From positions 1-41,718 of the forward strand of contig NZ_SMKA01000042.1 in the NCBI RefSeq assembly GCF_004348455.1: DNA of 41,718 nt, in the 5' to 3' direction. Position numbers and translations under genes: made by a program. This DNA comes from Kribbella albertanoniae. GTDB taxonomy: Bacteria; Actinomycetota; Actinomycetes; Propionibacteriales; Kribbellaceae. The notes beneath the pieces were generated by a model. The model was not told the origin of the DNA and searched no databases. It saw only the letters and a list, made by a program, of their open reading frames with translations. Of this stretch, positions 1 through 6,957 are shown piece after piece; the stretch's first letter is position 1; each line of letters begins with the position of its first letter.

Positions 1-506
1 GGTGGGCGGCGGTCCAGGAGGTTCAGCAGGCCGAACTCGTTGCGTAGGCCCAGTACGACGACGGCGTCCGGTGCTGTGAGTGCGTGCAGCGCAGCCAGGC
101 GCTCGGTCCAGTTCAGGTGCTCGCTGTCGTAGCCGAGGACGCGGTCCAAGCCGTCTGCCGCGATCACTACCTCAAAAGGCGCCACACCGTCAGTCGCTAC
201 CTCGAACAGAGTGGGCTGGGCAGCAGCGACAGTCCGCAGACCGTCCAGCGCACCGGCGACCACATGCAGGCAAGGGCCGAACGTTTCGGTCAGTTGCTCA
301 GCGTCGGAGACGGAGCGGACCAGAATGGTGACGTCGGCCGAGTGGGCGAGCACGGACTCGATCAGCAGTGGAGAGTGCGGCCCGAGAATCAGCGTCCGGC
401 GGTTGGCCGGGATCACGTCGGTCAGGAGCGCAGCGAGCACCGGCTGACGCGTCGTGTGATCGGTCCAGGGCTGCATCTCACCACGGACCACCAGAACCTC
501 AGACAC
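1..506 (-). CDS. Methyltransferase-like protein A', C-terminus beyond the left edge
   Basis: N-terminal 168 codons of a protein whose 3' end lies outside the window. It parallels the protein at 12351-13706 in order and motifs: EM-x-x-W near the start, then a Rossmann-like strand with LILGPHSPLL (paralogue VLIAGPHSHSL), then VTILVRSVSDAEQL (paralogue IDILVRSAPDAEEL), then a 'DGLDRVLG' segment (paralogue 'DGLERLVG') and 'LNWTERLAAL' (paralogue 'LPWTEGLNKL'). This is the layout of a class I SAM-dependent methyltransferase, but the motif I glycine loop is GPHS rather than GxGxG, so catalytic activity is uncertain. The GTG start at 506 has GGAGAGA just upstream and overlaps the stop of the preceding gene by 8 bases, implying translational coupling. 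Function unknown; the locus suggests surface-glycan work. Confidence 0.7.
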   Translation of the reverse strand, partial: MSEVLVVRGEMQPWTDHTTRQPVLAALLTDVIPANRRTLILGPHSPLLIESVLAHSADVTILVRSVSDAEQLTETFGPCLHVVAGALDGLRTVAAAQPTLFEVATDGVAPFEVVIAADGLDRVLGYDSEHLNWTERLAALHALTAPDAVVVLGLRNEFGLLNLLDRRP

Positions 507-1320
507 GCTCTCTCCAATCGAACAGCATCCGCAGTTCCGCGGCCGGCATCATCCAGTCCTTGCCGAGCTCCAGGTCGGTGGTCGCTCGGGCCGCCTCCAG
601 GTCGATCGACGTACCGAGCATCTCCGGCCACAGTCGCTCGATCCGGCTCTGCCCACCGAACAGTGGGTTCTCACCGTCCATCTCCATCGGGTCGCCGTAC
701 ACGGCTGGTTCGCAGCCGGCGGCGACGCCGTAGAAGATGGCGGTGGAGAGCCGGTTGGCCGCAACGCGCTTGTGTTTGCGCAGCTCGGCCAGCTGCTTGT
801 AGAGGAACTGCTTGTCGGTGCCCTCGTAGGAGAACCCACGCCGCCCGAACGACACCACCCGGAAGCCGGCGTCCTCGTAGTACTGGCGTACTTCGGGCCG
901 CTCGTACTCCGTGTAGTACAGGCTGAACGTCACCGGACCGGGCTCGGTCTCGCGGATCTCGTCGATCAGCCGCTGGTGGTCGCCGTGGATCTTGCCGCCC
1001 TCCCAGCCATGGAAGAGGAACCACAGCGTGCCCTCACGCTCGACCTCAACAGGAGGAGGCACCAGGTCGAGCAGGTACAGGAACGGCGCACCAATGCTGT
1101 GGTAGTTCCGCCGGCCGAGCGCATGGCCGCGCCGCCGCGGCGCATCGCTCCAGGTGAACCGCCACGCGCCGTCGTAGAACTCGTGCACCGGATTCCAGCC
1201 ACAGCCGATGTTCCAGCCGTGCTGCAGGTATCCACGCAGCCGCGGCGGCTGGTCGTACTCCAGGCCGGCATAGCGCGCCAGGATGTGCGCCTGCCCGTAG
1301 TAGTGGTTGTGGTGATGCAT
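499..1320 (-). CDS. Protein B', conserved surface-glycan protein, possible glycosyltransferase
   Basis: 273 residues, roughly half identical by eye to the 271-residue protein at 13706-14521. Shared blocks are MHHxNHxYG at the N-terminus, GYLQHGWN, a SD/DS-x-x-RRRG segment, FHGWEG, a GDH, ETGPVT/EPGPVT, DAGFRV, RVAxNRLSxAxxYG, VYGDPM and FGGQxRIxRLWPE. There is no signal peptide or membrane helix. The C-terminal block (small residues, YG, then GDPM) resembles the donor half of GT-B glycosyltransferases, but I do not recognise a named family. The ATG at 1320 shares its A with the stop of the upstream glycosyltransferase gene (TGATG) and has GGAGGTG upstream. Both copies sit next to a methyltransferase-like gene in a nonulosonic-acid locus, so transfer or modification of the acidic sugar is a plausible role. 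That is inference. Confidence 0.72.
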   Translation of the reverse strand: MHHHNHYYGQAHILARYAGLEYDQPPRLRGYLQHGWNIGCGWNPVHEFYDGAWRFTWSDAPRRRGHALGRRNYHSIGAPFLYLLDLVPPPVEVEREGTLWFLFHGWEGGKIHGDHQRLIDEIRETEPGPVTFSLYYTEYERPEVRQYYEDAGFRVVSFGRRGFSYEGTDKQFLYKQLAELRKHKRVAANRLSTAIFYGVAAGCEPAVYGDPMEMDGENPLFGGQSRIERLWPEMLGTSIDLEAARATTDLELGKDWMMPAAELRMLFDWRERV

Positions 1321-3614
1321 CAGCGCACCTCCACGTGCAGAGTGCCCGCATGCGGCCGTACGGCGAGCGAGTGCGTGCCACTGCGGACCACCAGCGGCAG
1401 CCGGCTGCACAGGAAGGGCTCGCACTGTACGGCGTGGGCCGAGCCGTCATGTGTAACCGCGAACAGGATCCAGTCGGCCAGCGAGGCAGTCGGGTCGACC
1501 GACACTCGTCGCTCAACCGTCGGGTCGACAACCGGGACCAGCGCGTCCAGATCGACCACGGCCGACCAGCCGTCGTCCGAGAAACTCCGCCGCGCCGGCA
1601 CTTCCACATAGTCGTCGCTGCCCGGCAGGAAGCGCCGCCAGGCGAACGACACCTCGCCCCAGTCCGGTCCTCGCGCGACCAACATGTTGCCCGCAGCAAC
1701 TACAGCCGTCGCGGCGAAGCGGATCGGTGACTCGTGCAGGTTGACGTACCCGCCGGTCGAGCGGGTCATCGTGACGACCCGACCGCGCTCGGCGTGCGAC
1801 ATCGCGCGCTCGCCGGCCGTCCACAGCAGCAGCTTCTCCTCACCGGCCGGACCGCGAAGCCGGAAGGCGCGCGTGGTCCGCTGGCTGAACGGATCGTCCG
1901 GATTGGTCTCCGCCAGGATCGGTCCGATCGGCAGCCAGGCAGTGAAGTCGCGCCCGTCCACCTTGATCGGTACCTGCTCCTCACCACCCGACACCGGTCG
2001 GGTGACGAACAACGAGGGCTCATCGAACGACGACCGCCCGTGCAGCACGAGCGCGTCCGGCGTGTGCTCGATCGACGTCAACCGGCAGGGGTCGGACAGC
2101 CGCCGTACGGCGAAGCACCCGTCCTTGCCGGGACCGGGCTGAACCCAGCTGGTCGGGGAGATCCACGCACCGGGCGGCCAGCCCGGACTGCCCGCAGCCT
2201 GGCCGCGGAGCTTGTCCCGGCGCCGCAACCGCCCCAACTTCAGCTGTACGTCGAAATGCGCCGGACCGGCCGTGCATCGGGCCAGCAGGTCCTCATCGAG
2301 CACCACCTCGAACCCGACCCGACTGGTATCCCCGTGCAGGTCAGTGGCGTCGTACCGGCGGACCTGCAGCGGATACGGCAGTCCCGCGATCACCAGGTCG
2401 ATGCGCAGGCTGGACGACTCGCAGATCGCCAGATGCTTGATCTCAGCAGTGCCCTTGACGGATAGCTTGCCGTTGACCCAGCTGACCTCGCGGACGCTCG
2501 TTGCCAGCGTCAGGTCCTGCTCGGCCACCCGGTACAGCTCGGGCGACACGGCGCCGTCGTACAGGCCTGGGTAGTTGTAGACGTACTGCTTGCGCTTCCG
2601 CGGGCGCGGGAGGACGCGGGCACCGCCGCGCAGTCCGCCCTCTTCGCGGAAGATGGCGAGCCGCCGGAGCAGGTCGACGTCTCCGGCGCGCAGTGCGGCG
2701 TGCTGGATCCGGTCGTAACGGTGTGCACGCTCCAGCGCGGCCGGGTCCAGCCGACCGAGCAGACTACCGGCCAGGTCGACCAGGGCCTGCTCCTCGCCTT
2801 CCGGAACTGCACCGAACGCCATCATCAGCGTCAGCAGGTCGATCTGGGTGAAGTGTGCGTGCAGCTTGCTCCGGATCGCCGGCAGTGCGTTGTCGGCCAG
2901 GTCCATCACCAGTCCGGCCGAGGTGACCCGGTCCTGGAGGTTGCCGAGCTGGAACTTCTGCTGGGTGATCGACTCACCGGACTCCCGCTCGCGCCAGTAG
3001 TAGACCGGTGCGGCGATGGTGTCGACGGTGACGGCGTCCAGGTGCGCCTGCAGGGTGACCGGGTAGTCCTCGTACCGGATGGCGGGGAACTCGTAGCCGT
3101 GCTCGTCCCAGAAGGACCGTCGGTAGACCTTGTTCCAGACCATCCGGTCCAGGACCAGGTCGGGCACCTCGGAGACGTGGGTGGCGAACCGGTCCCGCAT
3201 GAACGGCTGGCGGTGCAGCCAGGACGGCCGGACGCCGGAGCTGTTGTTGAACCGCCGCGCGTTACCGCCGGCGAAGTCGGAGCCGGTCCGGTCGAGCGCG
3301 CGGACGAGCTTCTGGAAGCCGTGCCGGGTGACCAGGTCGTCGCTGTCGACGAAGGTCAGATACTCCCCCTGCGCGTGCCGGACGCCGGTGTTCCGCGCCG
3401 GTCCGAGACCCGCGTTGTCCTGCTGCACGATCCGGAACCGCGAGTCCCGGGTGCAGAAGTCCTTCGCGATCACCGCACTGTCGTCGGGAGACCCGTCGTC
3501 GACCAGGATCGCCTCGAAATCGGTCCAGGTCTGCCGGGCGATCGAGTCCAGACAGTCGCCGATGTACTCCCCGACGTTGTAGAAGGGCACCACCACGCTC
3601 AGCCGAGGCGTCAC
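1320..3614 (-). CDS. GT2 glycosyltransferase with long C-terminal beta region
   Basis: About 764 residues. Residues 5-220 form a family 2 GT-A domain: SVVVPFYN at 6-13, DDGS at 39-42, the metal-binding VDSDD at 89-93, NKVYRRSFW near 161-169 and the YED acid pair near 181-183. This pattern is typical of cell-wall teichoic-acid-like glycosyltransferases. About 330 residues at the C-terminus have alternating beta-strand character with no second catalytic motif; they may be stalk or oligomerisation domains as in TarS-type enzymes. I chose the GTG at 3614 because translation then begins four residues before the first GT2 strand. An ATG at 3668 is in frame, but it would place the start inside the inverted-repeat/promoter segment. 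It is probably a cytoplasmic enzyme adding sugar to a wall glycopolymer. Acceptor and donor are unknown. Confidence 0.85.
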   Translation of the reverse strand: MTPRLSVVVPFYNVGEYIGDCLDSIARQTWTDFEAILVDDGSPDDSAVIAKDFCTRDSRFRIVQQDNAGLGPARNTGVRHAQGEYLTFVDSDDLVTRHGFQKLVRALDRTGSDFAGGNARRFNNSSGVRPSWLHRQPFMRDRFATHVSEVPDLVLDRMVWNKVYRRSFWDEHGYEFPAIRYEDYPVTLQAHLDAVTVDTIAAPVYYWRERESGESITQQKFQLGNLQDRVTSAGLVMDLADNALPAIRSKLHAHFTQIDLLTLMMAFGAVPEGEEQALVDLAGSLLGRLDPAALERAHRYDRIQHAALRAGDVDLLRRLAIFREEGGLRGGARVLPRPRKRKQYVYNYPGLYDGAVSPELYRVAEQDLTLATSVREVSWVNGKLSVKGTAEIKHLAICESSSLRIDLVIAGLPYPLQVRRYDATDLHGDTSRVGFEVVLDEDLLARCTAGPAHFDVQLKLGRLRRRDKLRGQAAGSPGWPPGAWISPTSWVQPGPGKDGCFAVRRLSDPCRLTSIEHTPDALVLHGRSSFDEPSLFVTRPVSGGEEQVPIKVDGRDFTAWLPIGPILAETNPDDPFSQRTTRAFRLRGPAGEEKLLLWTAGERAMSHAERGRVVTMTRSTGGYVNLHESPIRFAATAVVAAGNMLVARGPDWGEVSFAWRRFLPGSDDYVEVPARRSFSDDGWSAVVDLDALVPVVDPTVERRVSVDPTASLADWILFAVTHDGSAHAVQCEPFLCSRLPLVVRSGTHSLAVRPHAGTLHVEVR

Positions 3615-3615
3615 G

Positions 3616-3779
3616 AGTGGCCTGCAAGGAATGTAGGTCGAACGATAGCGGTGTCCAGGTGCGTGCATCGTGATGCTTGGTCAGTGGCCTCGATGCGGAG
3701 CATCGTGGGCGCTGGGCAAGTGGCGCGAGGTGCGTGCCTGGGCGCCGATAGCGTCGAGCTACATTCCTTGCAGGCCACT
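3616..3779. repeat. Inverted repeat: mirrored copies of a promoter/start region
   Basis: The 20 bases at 3616-3635 are an exact reverse complement of 3760-3779. The similarity continues inward imperfectly (about three quarters identical) to roughly 50 bases per arm. Read leftward, the left arm carries TGGACA, a 16-base spacer and TACATT, ending directly before the GTG of the glycosyltransferase. Read rightward, the right arm carries TGGGCG, about 15 bases and TACATT, and is also followed one base later by GTG. The rightward GTG opens only 17 codons and points antisense into the GNAT gene. Between the arms, GCATC/GATGC motifs recur (3665-3676 and 3691-3705). No target-site duplication is visible. 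Confidence 0.75.
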
Positions 3780-3791
3780 GGTGGCAGTACT

Positions 3792-3827
3792 CCCCTCGCC
3801 CGAGGGGTGCGCCCTGGCCGCGCACCC
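3792..3827 (-). terminator. Two adjacent hairpins downstream of the GNAT gene
   Basis: CCCCTCG and CGAGGGG pair across a 2-base loop at 3792-3807. GGGTGCG at 3805-3811 pairs with CGCACCC at 3821-3827, which touches the GNAT stop codon. The stems share bases and so are mutually exclusive. No T-run follows, so this is a plausible GC-rich actinobacterial terminator rather than a classical one. Confidence 0.45.
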
Positions 3828-4579
3828 TACGTAGCGGCAACGAGGTGGACTGTGAGGAGGTTATGCACTGGTTCGAAGCCGTAACGTGCCCAGATGCGCT
3901 GGATTCCGGTCTGGTGCGCTTGGGTGGAGACCACCAGGCGGCGCGTCGTGGCCGCATCCTCGATGGCTGACAGCAGGTGCCCGTACCGGCCGCGGCCCTG
4001 CTCAGCCGGTACGACGCCGGCCAGCTGGATCTCGGTCCAGGAGCGCTGCTCGTCGATGGAAGCCAGCGCGAGCACTCGCCGGTCCGGACCGCGCAGGATG
4101 ACCGCCCCGGCCTCCCTGATCCGCCGCCGCGCCCACTCCTGCCGCCCGGCCAGTGCGACCGCCCGGTCGAACATCGGGTTCGCGCAGTAGTGGTTCCCGG
4201 AGTCACCGAAGATGTCGGCGACCACGTCATCGACCAGTACGTCGTCCGCCGCCGGCTCGAGTTTGGCCGTGAAACCGGCCAGTGGCGCCGGCCGTCGACC
4301 CTTGCCGGCCGGGAGCGACCAGTACACGACAGTGTCGGCCAGCAGCGCGTCCCGCGGCCCGTCGGACAGTGCGGCGAACCACGTGGTCTCCCGCGCCGGA
4401 TACCGCAGTACGACGACATCGGCCGTCGACCGCTCGACGGCAGCAAGCACCTCGGCGAGTGGCGTCCCGGCCGAGGCAGACACCGACATGCGGTCGATCG
4501 AAACACCGAACCGCTTGGCCGCGTCCACCGATGGGCGGATGCTCAGCTCACCGGACTCGAGCGCTTCGTACCAACTCAT
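3827..4579 (-). CDS. GNAT-family N-acetyltransferase, WecD/PseH-like candidate
   Basis: 250 residues. The C-terminal two thirds are a GNAT fold: a WecD-like entry block NHYCANPMF (about 123-131) followed by W-A-R-R-R-I; the strand IQLAGVVPAEQGRGRYGHLL carrying the acetyl-CoA pyrophosphate loop (Q-G-R-G-R-Y-G); and the closing GIQRIWARYGFEPVH. The order and the 'NHYxxNPxF' block recall WecD, which acetylates the 4-amino group of a nucleotide-linked 4-amino-4,6-dideoxy sugar. That is the chemistry PseH performs after PseC, so this is my best candidate for the missing PseH step. The gene is divergent from the membrane-protein gene, and its ATG lies inside a 7-bp-arm palindrome. No Shine-Dalgarno is obvious. 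A TAAGCT -10-like box ends 10 bases before the ATG, so the leader must be very short. Confidence 0.75.
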   Translation of the reverse strand: MSWYEALESGELSIRPSVDAAKRFGVSIDRMSVSASAGTPLAEVLAAVERSTADVVVLRYPARETTWFAALSDGPRDALLADTVVYWSLPAGKGRRPAPLAGFTAKLEPAADDVLVDDVVADIFGDSGNHYCANPMFDRAVALAGRQEWARRRIREAGAVILRGPDRRVLALASIDEQRSWTEIQLAGVVPAEQGRGRYGHLLSAIEDAATTRRLVVSTQAHQTGIQRIWARYGFEPVHNLLTVHLVAAT

Positions 4580-4588
4580 AGGAGTTGG
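4571..4588. promoter_or_regulatory. Palindrome across the GNAT start codon
   Basis: CCAACTC, four bases, then GAGTTGG: perfect 7-base arms at 4571-4588. It covers the GNAT start codon (4579-4577) and the first bases of the rightward -35 box. A protein bound here could block both divergent genes. This is seen in sequence only; the regulator is unknown. Confidence 0.45.
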
Positions 4589-4614
4589 CAGCTTAGCGAA
4601 TGAGTGCCTAGGGT
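4585..4614 (+). promoter_or_regulatory. Promoter for the first membrane-protein gene
   Basis: TTGGCA at 4585-4590, an 18-base spacer and TAGGGT at 4609-4614. The predicted transcript start falls at about 4621-4622, on an in-frame GTG at 4622, which suggests a leaderless mRNA. The opposing TAAGCT box for the GNAT gene occupies 4590-4595, so the two promoters overlap. Confidence 0.5.
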
Positions 4615-4621
4615 GGCGCGC

Positions 4622-6919
4622 GTGCCGACCCTCACAGTGGGCACGTCGGCACGTCCGACCGCCCGCCCCGGTAGGCGGACCGCCGTGAACCAACTCGCAA
4701 AAGCATCAGCCGGTGCCGCTCTGGCCGTGCTGGTGATCTGGCTGATGGCCGGAGCCACTTCCGCCGACAGCGTCTTCGCCATGGTGCGTTTCTGGCTGCT
4801 CGGAATCACCCTGCCCGGTCTGGTGCTGTGGCGGCTCGGGAGTCCGTTCCGGCACAACCTGGTCGAGGACCTGGCGGCCGGCTCGCTGGTCGGTGTCTCC
4901 GCACTGCTGCTCATCTACATGGCTGTCTCACCACTCGGTCTGCAGCGGTGGGCCTGGCTGTGGGCACTCCCGGTCGTGGTGGCAGCGTTCGCCGTACCGG
5001 GTTGGCGCCGTCGGGTGCTGAGTCGGGTCGAGCGCCCAGTGAGCCCGCTGACTGCCTGGTTGCTCGCCACCGCCTGCGCGCTACCGGTGTACGCGATCGC
5101 ACGGCCGCGGAACGTCGCACCAGCGCCGTACACGGATCCGGCGTACAACAACCCGGACATGGCGTACCAGCAGGCTCTGGCGGCCAGTGCGAAGTACGAC
5201 TTCCCACTGCAGGCGTCGTACGTGCACGGCGAGCAGATGGACTACCACTACTTCTTCCACCAGTTCACTGCAGCCGTGAACTGGGCTACCGGCGTCGACC
5301 TGACCGATCTGATCTACACGATCGGCTGGATCCCTCTGACGCTCGCAGCGTGCGCACTGGTCTTCGTACTGACCGACCGCTTCGCACCGGGCTCACGCTG
5401 GGCCGGTCCGCTCGCCGTCGCGGTCGCCGCGATCGGTGGCACCGTGAACGTGTACCCCGGCTTCACCCTGCCGCAGGAGAGCCTGACCGCCTACCTCTGG
5501 GGCAGTCCGACGCAGAACCTCGGTAGTGGGCTGACCGTGCTGCTGGCGATCGTGATCGTCGACATCCTGCGCGGCCGCAACAGCCGCGGTACCTGGTTGA
5601 TCGGTCTGCTCGTCGCAGCGGCCGCCTCCGGCTCCAAGGCGACGATCCTGCCGCTGGTCCTCTGCGGTCTCGGGCTGGTCGTGGCCGTCCGCCTCTGCCA
5701 GCGCCGGATCGCTCGGCGTGCGGTGGTGATGGCGGTAGCGGTGACCAGCGTGATCCTGACCGCGATCGTGGTGGTCTTCGGCAACCACTCGACCGGACTG
5801 TCACTCCGGCCGTGGGTCACCTTCGCCAAGATCGGCGTCTACCCGTTCATCGCCTGGCAGCGCGAGTGGGACACCGGCGACTACGACCACAGCTCGATGT
5901 GGATCAGTGCGATCGTCACCTGCCTGGCCTGGCTGCTCGGTAGCGCCGGACTGGTCGTTCTGGCCGGTACGGCGAAGCGCTGGCTGCGTGACGCCGGGAT
6001 GATCTTCCTGATCGGGATATCGGTCGCGGGCTTCTGCGGAATGGCTCTGACCGACCAGTCCGGTTCCAGCCAGATGTACTTCCACCGAACCGCCGTACCG
6101 ATCATCGCCGTGCTTGCTGCGGTCGGTGCGCACATGCTGGTGTTCACTGTCCGCCGAGCCAGGTGGCTGGTGCTCGGGTCAGTCCTGGGTGGCATGGCGG
6201 CGGCTGTGGTCGCACGGCGGATCGTCCGGGCACTACCGAGTGACGCGGTGCTGTTCCGCCGCGAGGACGGCACACTGACCGGACTGGTCTTGCCATGGGT
6301 CCTGACGATCGCACTGCTCGCACTGGTCGGCGTCGCCGCTGCGCTCTGGCAGCGGACTGCTCGAGTGGCGCTGGCAGGGTTCGTGCTGGCGGCTATGGGT
6401 GCAGGTCTTTACTTACCACTGCGCGCGCTGCCCAGCATGGACAACCCGAAGCCGCTGGCAGCAGTTGCCGAGGACACGCTGTTGGGACCGTCGGCCACCC
6501 AACTGGCCGCAGCGCGGTGGCTACGCGACCACACCACCCCCGACGAATTGATTGCCACCAACGCTCATTGCGCCCGCAAGAGCGCGCTGGGCTGTGACGC
6601 CCGGCACTTCTGGATCGCCGGACTCAGCGAACGGCACGTCCTGGTCGAAGGCTGGGCCTACACGAACACCATCAACGACCAGGTCGTCAGCACTGCCCTG
6701 AACCCGAACATCCTCCCGTTCTGGGACCAGGACAAGCTCGCCGAGAACGACCGTGTCTTCGTCGCACCGACCCGCGACAACCTGCAGGAACTGCGCACCA
6801 AGTACGGCGTCCGCTGGCTGTACGCCGACCCTGCGCAGACCGCCGTGTCACCGGAGCTGGAGGCCCTGGCAACGGTCCGGTACCAGGCTCCGGATGCGGT
6901 TGTCTACGAACTCGGATGA
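4622..6919 (+). CDS. Polytopic membrane protein, GT-C-like (tandem paralogue 1)
   Basis: 765 residues from the GTG at 4622, chosen because the promoter's -10 box lies at 4609-4614. An alternative GTG at 4685, preceded by GGCGGA, would give 744 residues. Many hydrophobic helices are spread over the length. The first large extracytoplasmic loop carries PYTDPAYNNPDMAYQQA and then AASAKYDFP and DYHYFFHQ, acidic and aromatic residues of the kind found in GT-C glycosyltransferases. A C-terminal soluble segment contains NAHCARKSALGCDARHFW, with a Cys pair that could form a disulfide. The next gene encodes a clear paralogue. Likely role: lipid-linked sugar transfer or export of the wall glycan; it is not assigned to a named family. 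A TTA leucine codon occurs at 6413-6415. Confidence 0.72.
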   Translation: MPTLTVGTSARPTARPGRRTAVNQLAKASAGAALAVLVIWLMAGATSADSVFAMVRFWLLGITLPGLVLWRLGSPFRHNLVEDLAAGSLVGVSALLLIYMAVSPLGLQRWAWLWALPVVVAAFAVPGWRRRVLSRVERPVSPLTAWLLATACALPVYAIARPRNVAPAPYTDPAYNNPDMAYQQALAASAKYDFPLQASYVHGEQMDYHYFFHQFTAAVNWATGVDLTDLIYTIGWIPLTLAACALVFVLTDRFAPGSRWAGPLAVAVAAIGGTVNVYPGFTLPQESLTAYLWGSPTQNLGSGLTVLLAIVIVDILRGRNSRGTWLIGLLVAAAASGSKATILPLVLCGLGLVVAVRLCQRRIARRAVVMAVAVTSVILTAIVVVFGNHSTGLSLRPWVTFAKIGVYPFIAWQREWDTGDYDHSSMWISAIVTCLAWLLGSAGLVVLAGTAKRWLRDAGMIFLIGISVAGFCGMALTDQSGSSQMYFHRTAVPIIAVLAAVGAHMLVFTVRRARWLVLGSVLGGMAAAVVARRIVRALPSDAVLFRREDGTLTGLVLPWVLTIALLALVGVAAALWQRTARVALAGFVLAAMGAGLYLPLRALPSMDNPKPLAAVAEDTLLGPSATQLAAARWLRDHTTPDELIATNAHCARKSALGCDARHFWIAGLSERHVLVEGWAYTNTINDQVVSTALNPNILPFWDQDKLAENDRVFVAPTRDNLQELRTKYGVRWLYADPAQTAVSPELEALATVRYQAPDAVVYELG

Positions 6920-6945
6920 CCCTGTGTAAACGCGCCGTTTCACTC

Positions 6946-6951
6946 TAGGGT
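6946..6951 (+). promoter_or_regulatory. -10 box for the second membrane-protein gene
   Basis: TAGGGT lies 6 bases before the ATG at 6958 and is identical to the -10 box of the preceding paralogue, again implying a leaderless transcript. The -35 is poor (CTGTGT at 18 bases). The two tandem genes are therefore probably transcribed separately as well as by read-through. Confidence 0.4.
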
Positions 6952-6957
6952 GTGCCC

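Noticed and set aside
3616..3779. Possible MITE or insertion element
   Set aside because: Inverted repeats are present but I see no target-site duplication and no second copy in the window, so I report only an inverted repeat.
1734..3884. Long plus-strand frames opposite the GT2 gene
   Set aside because: No family signal, and the minus strand carries the full GT-A motif set.
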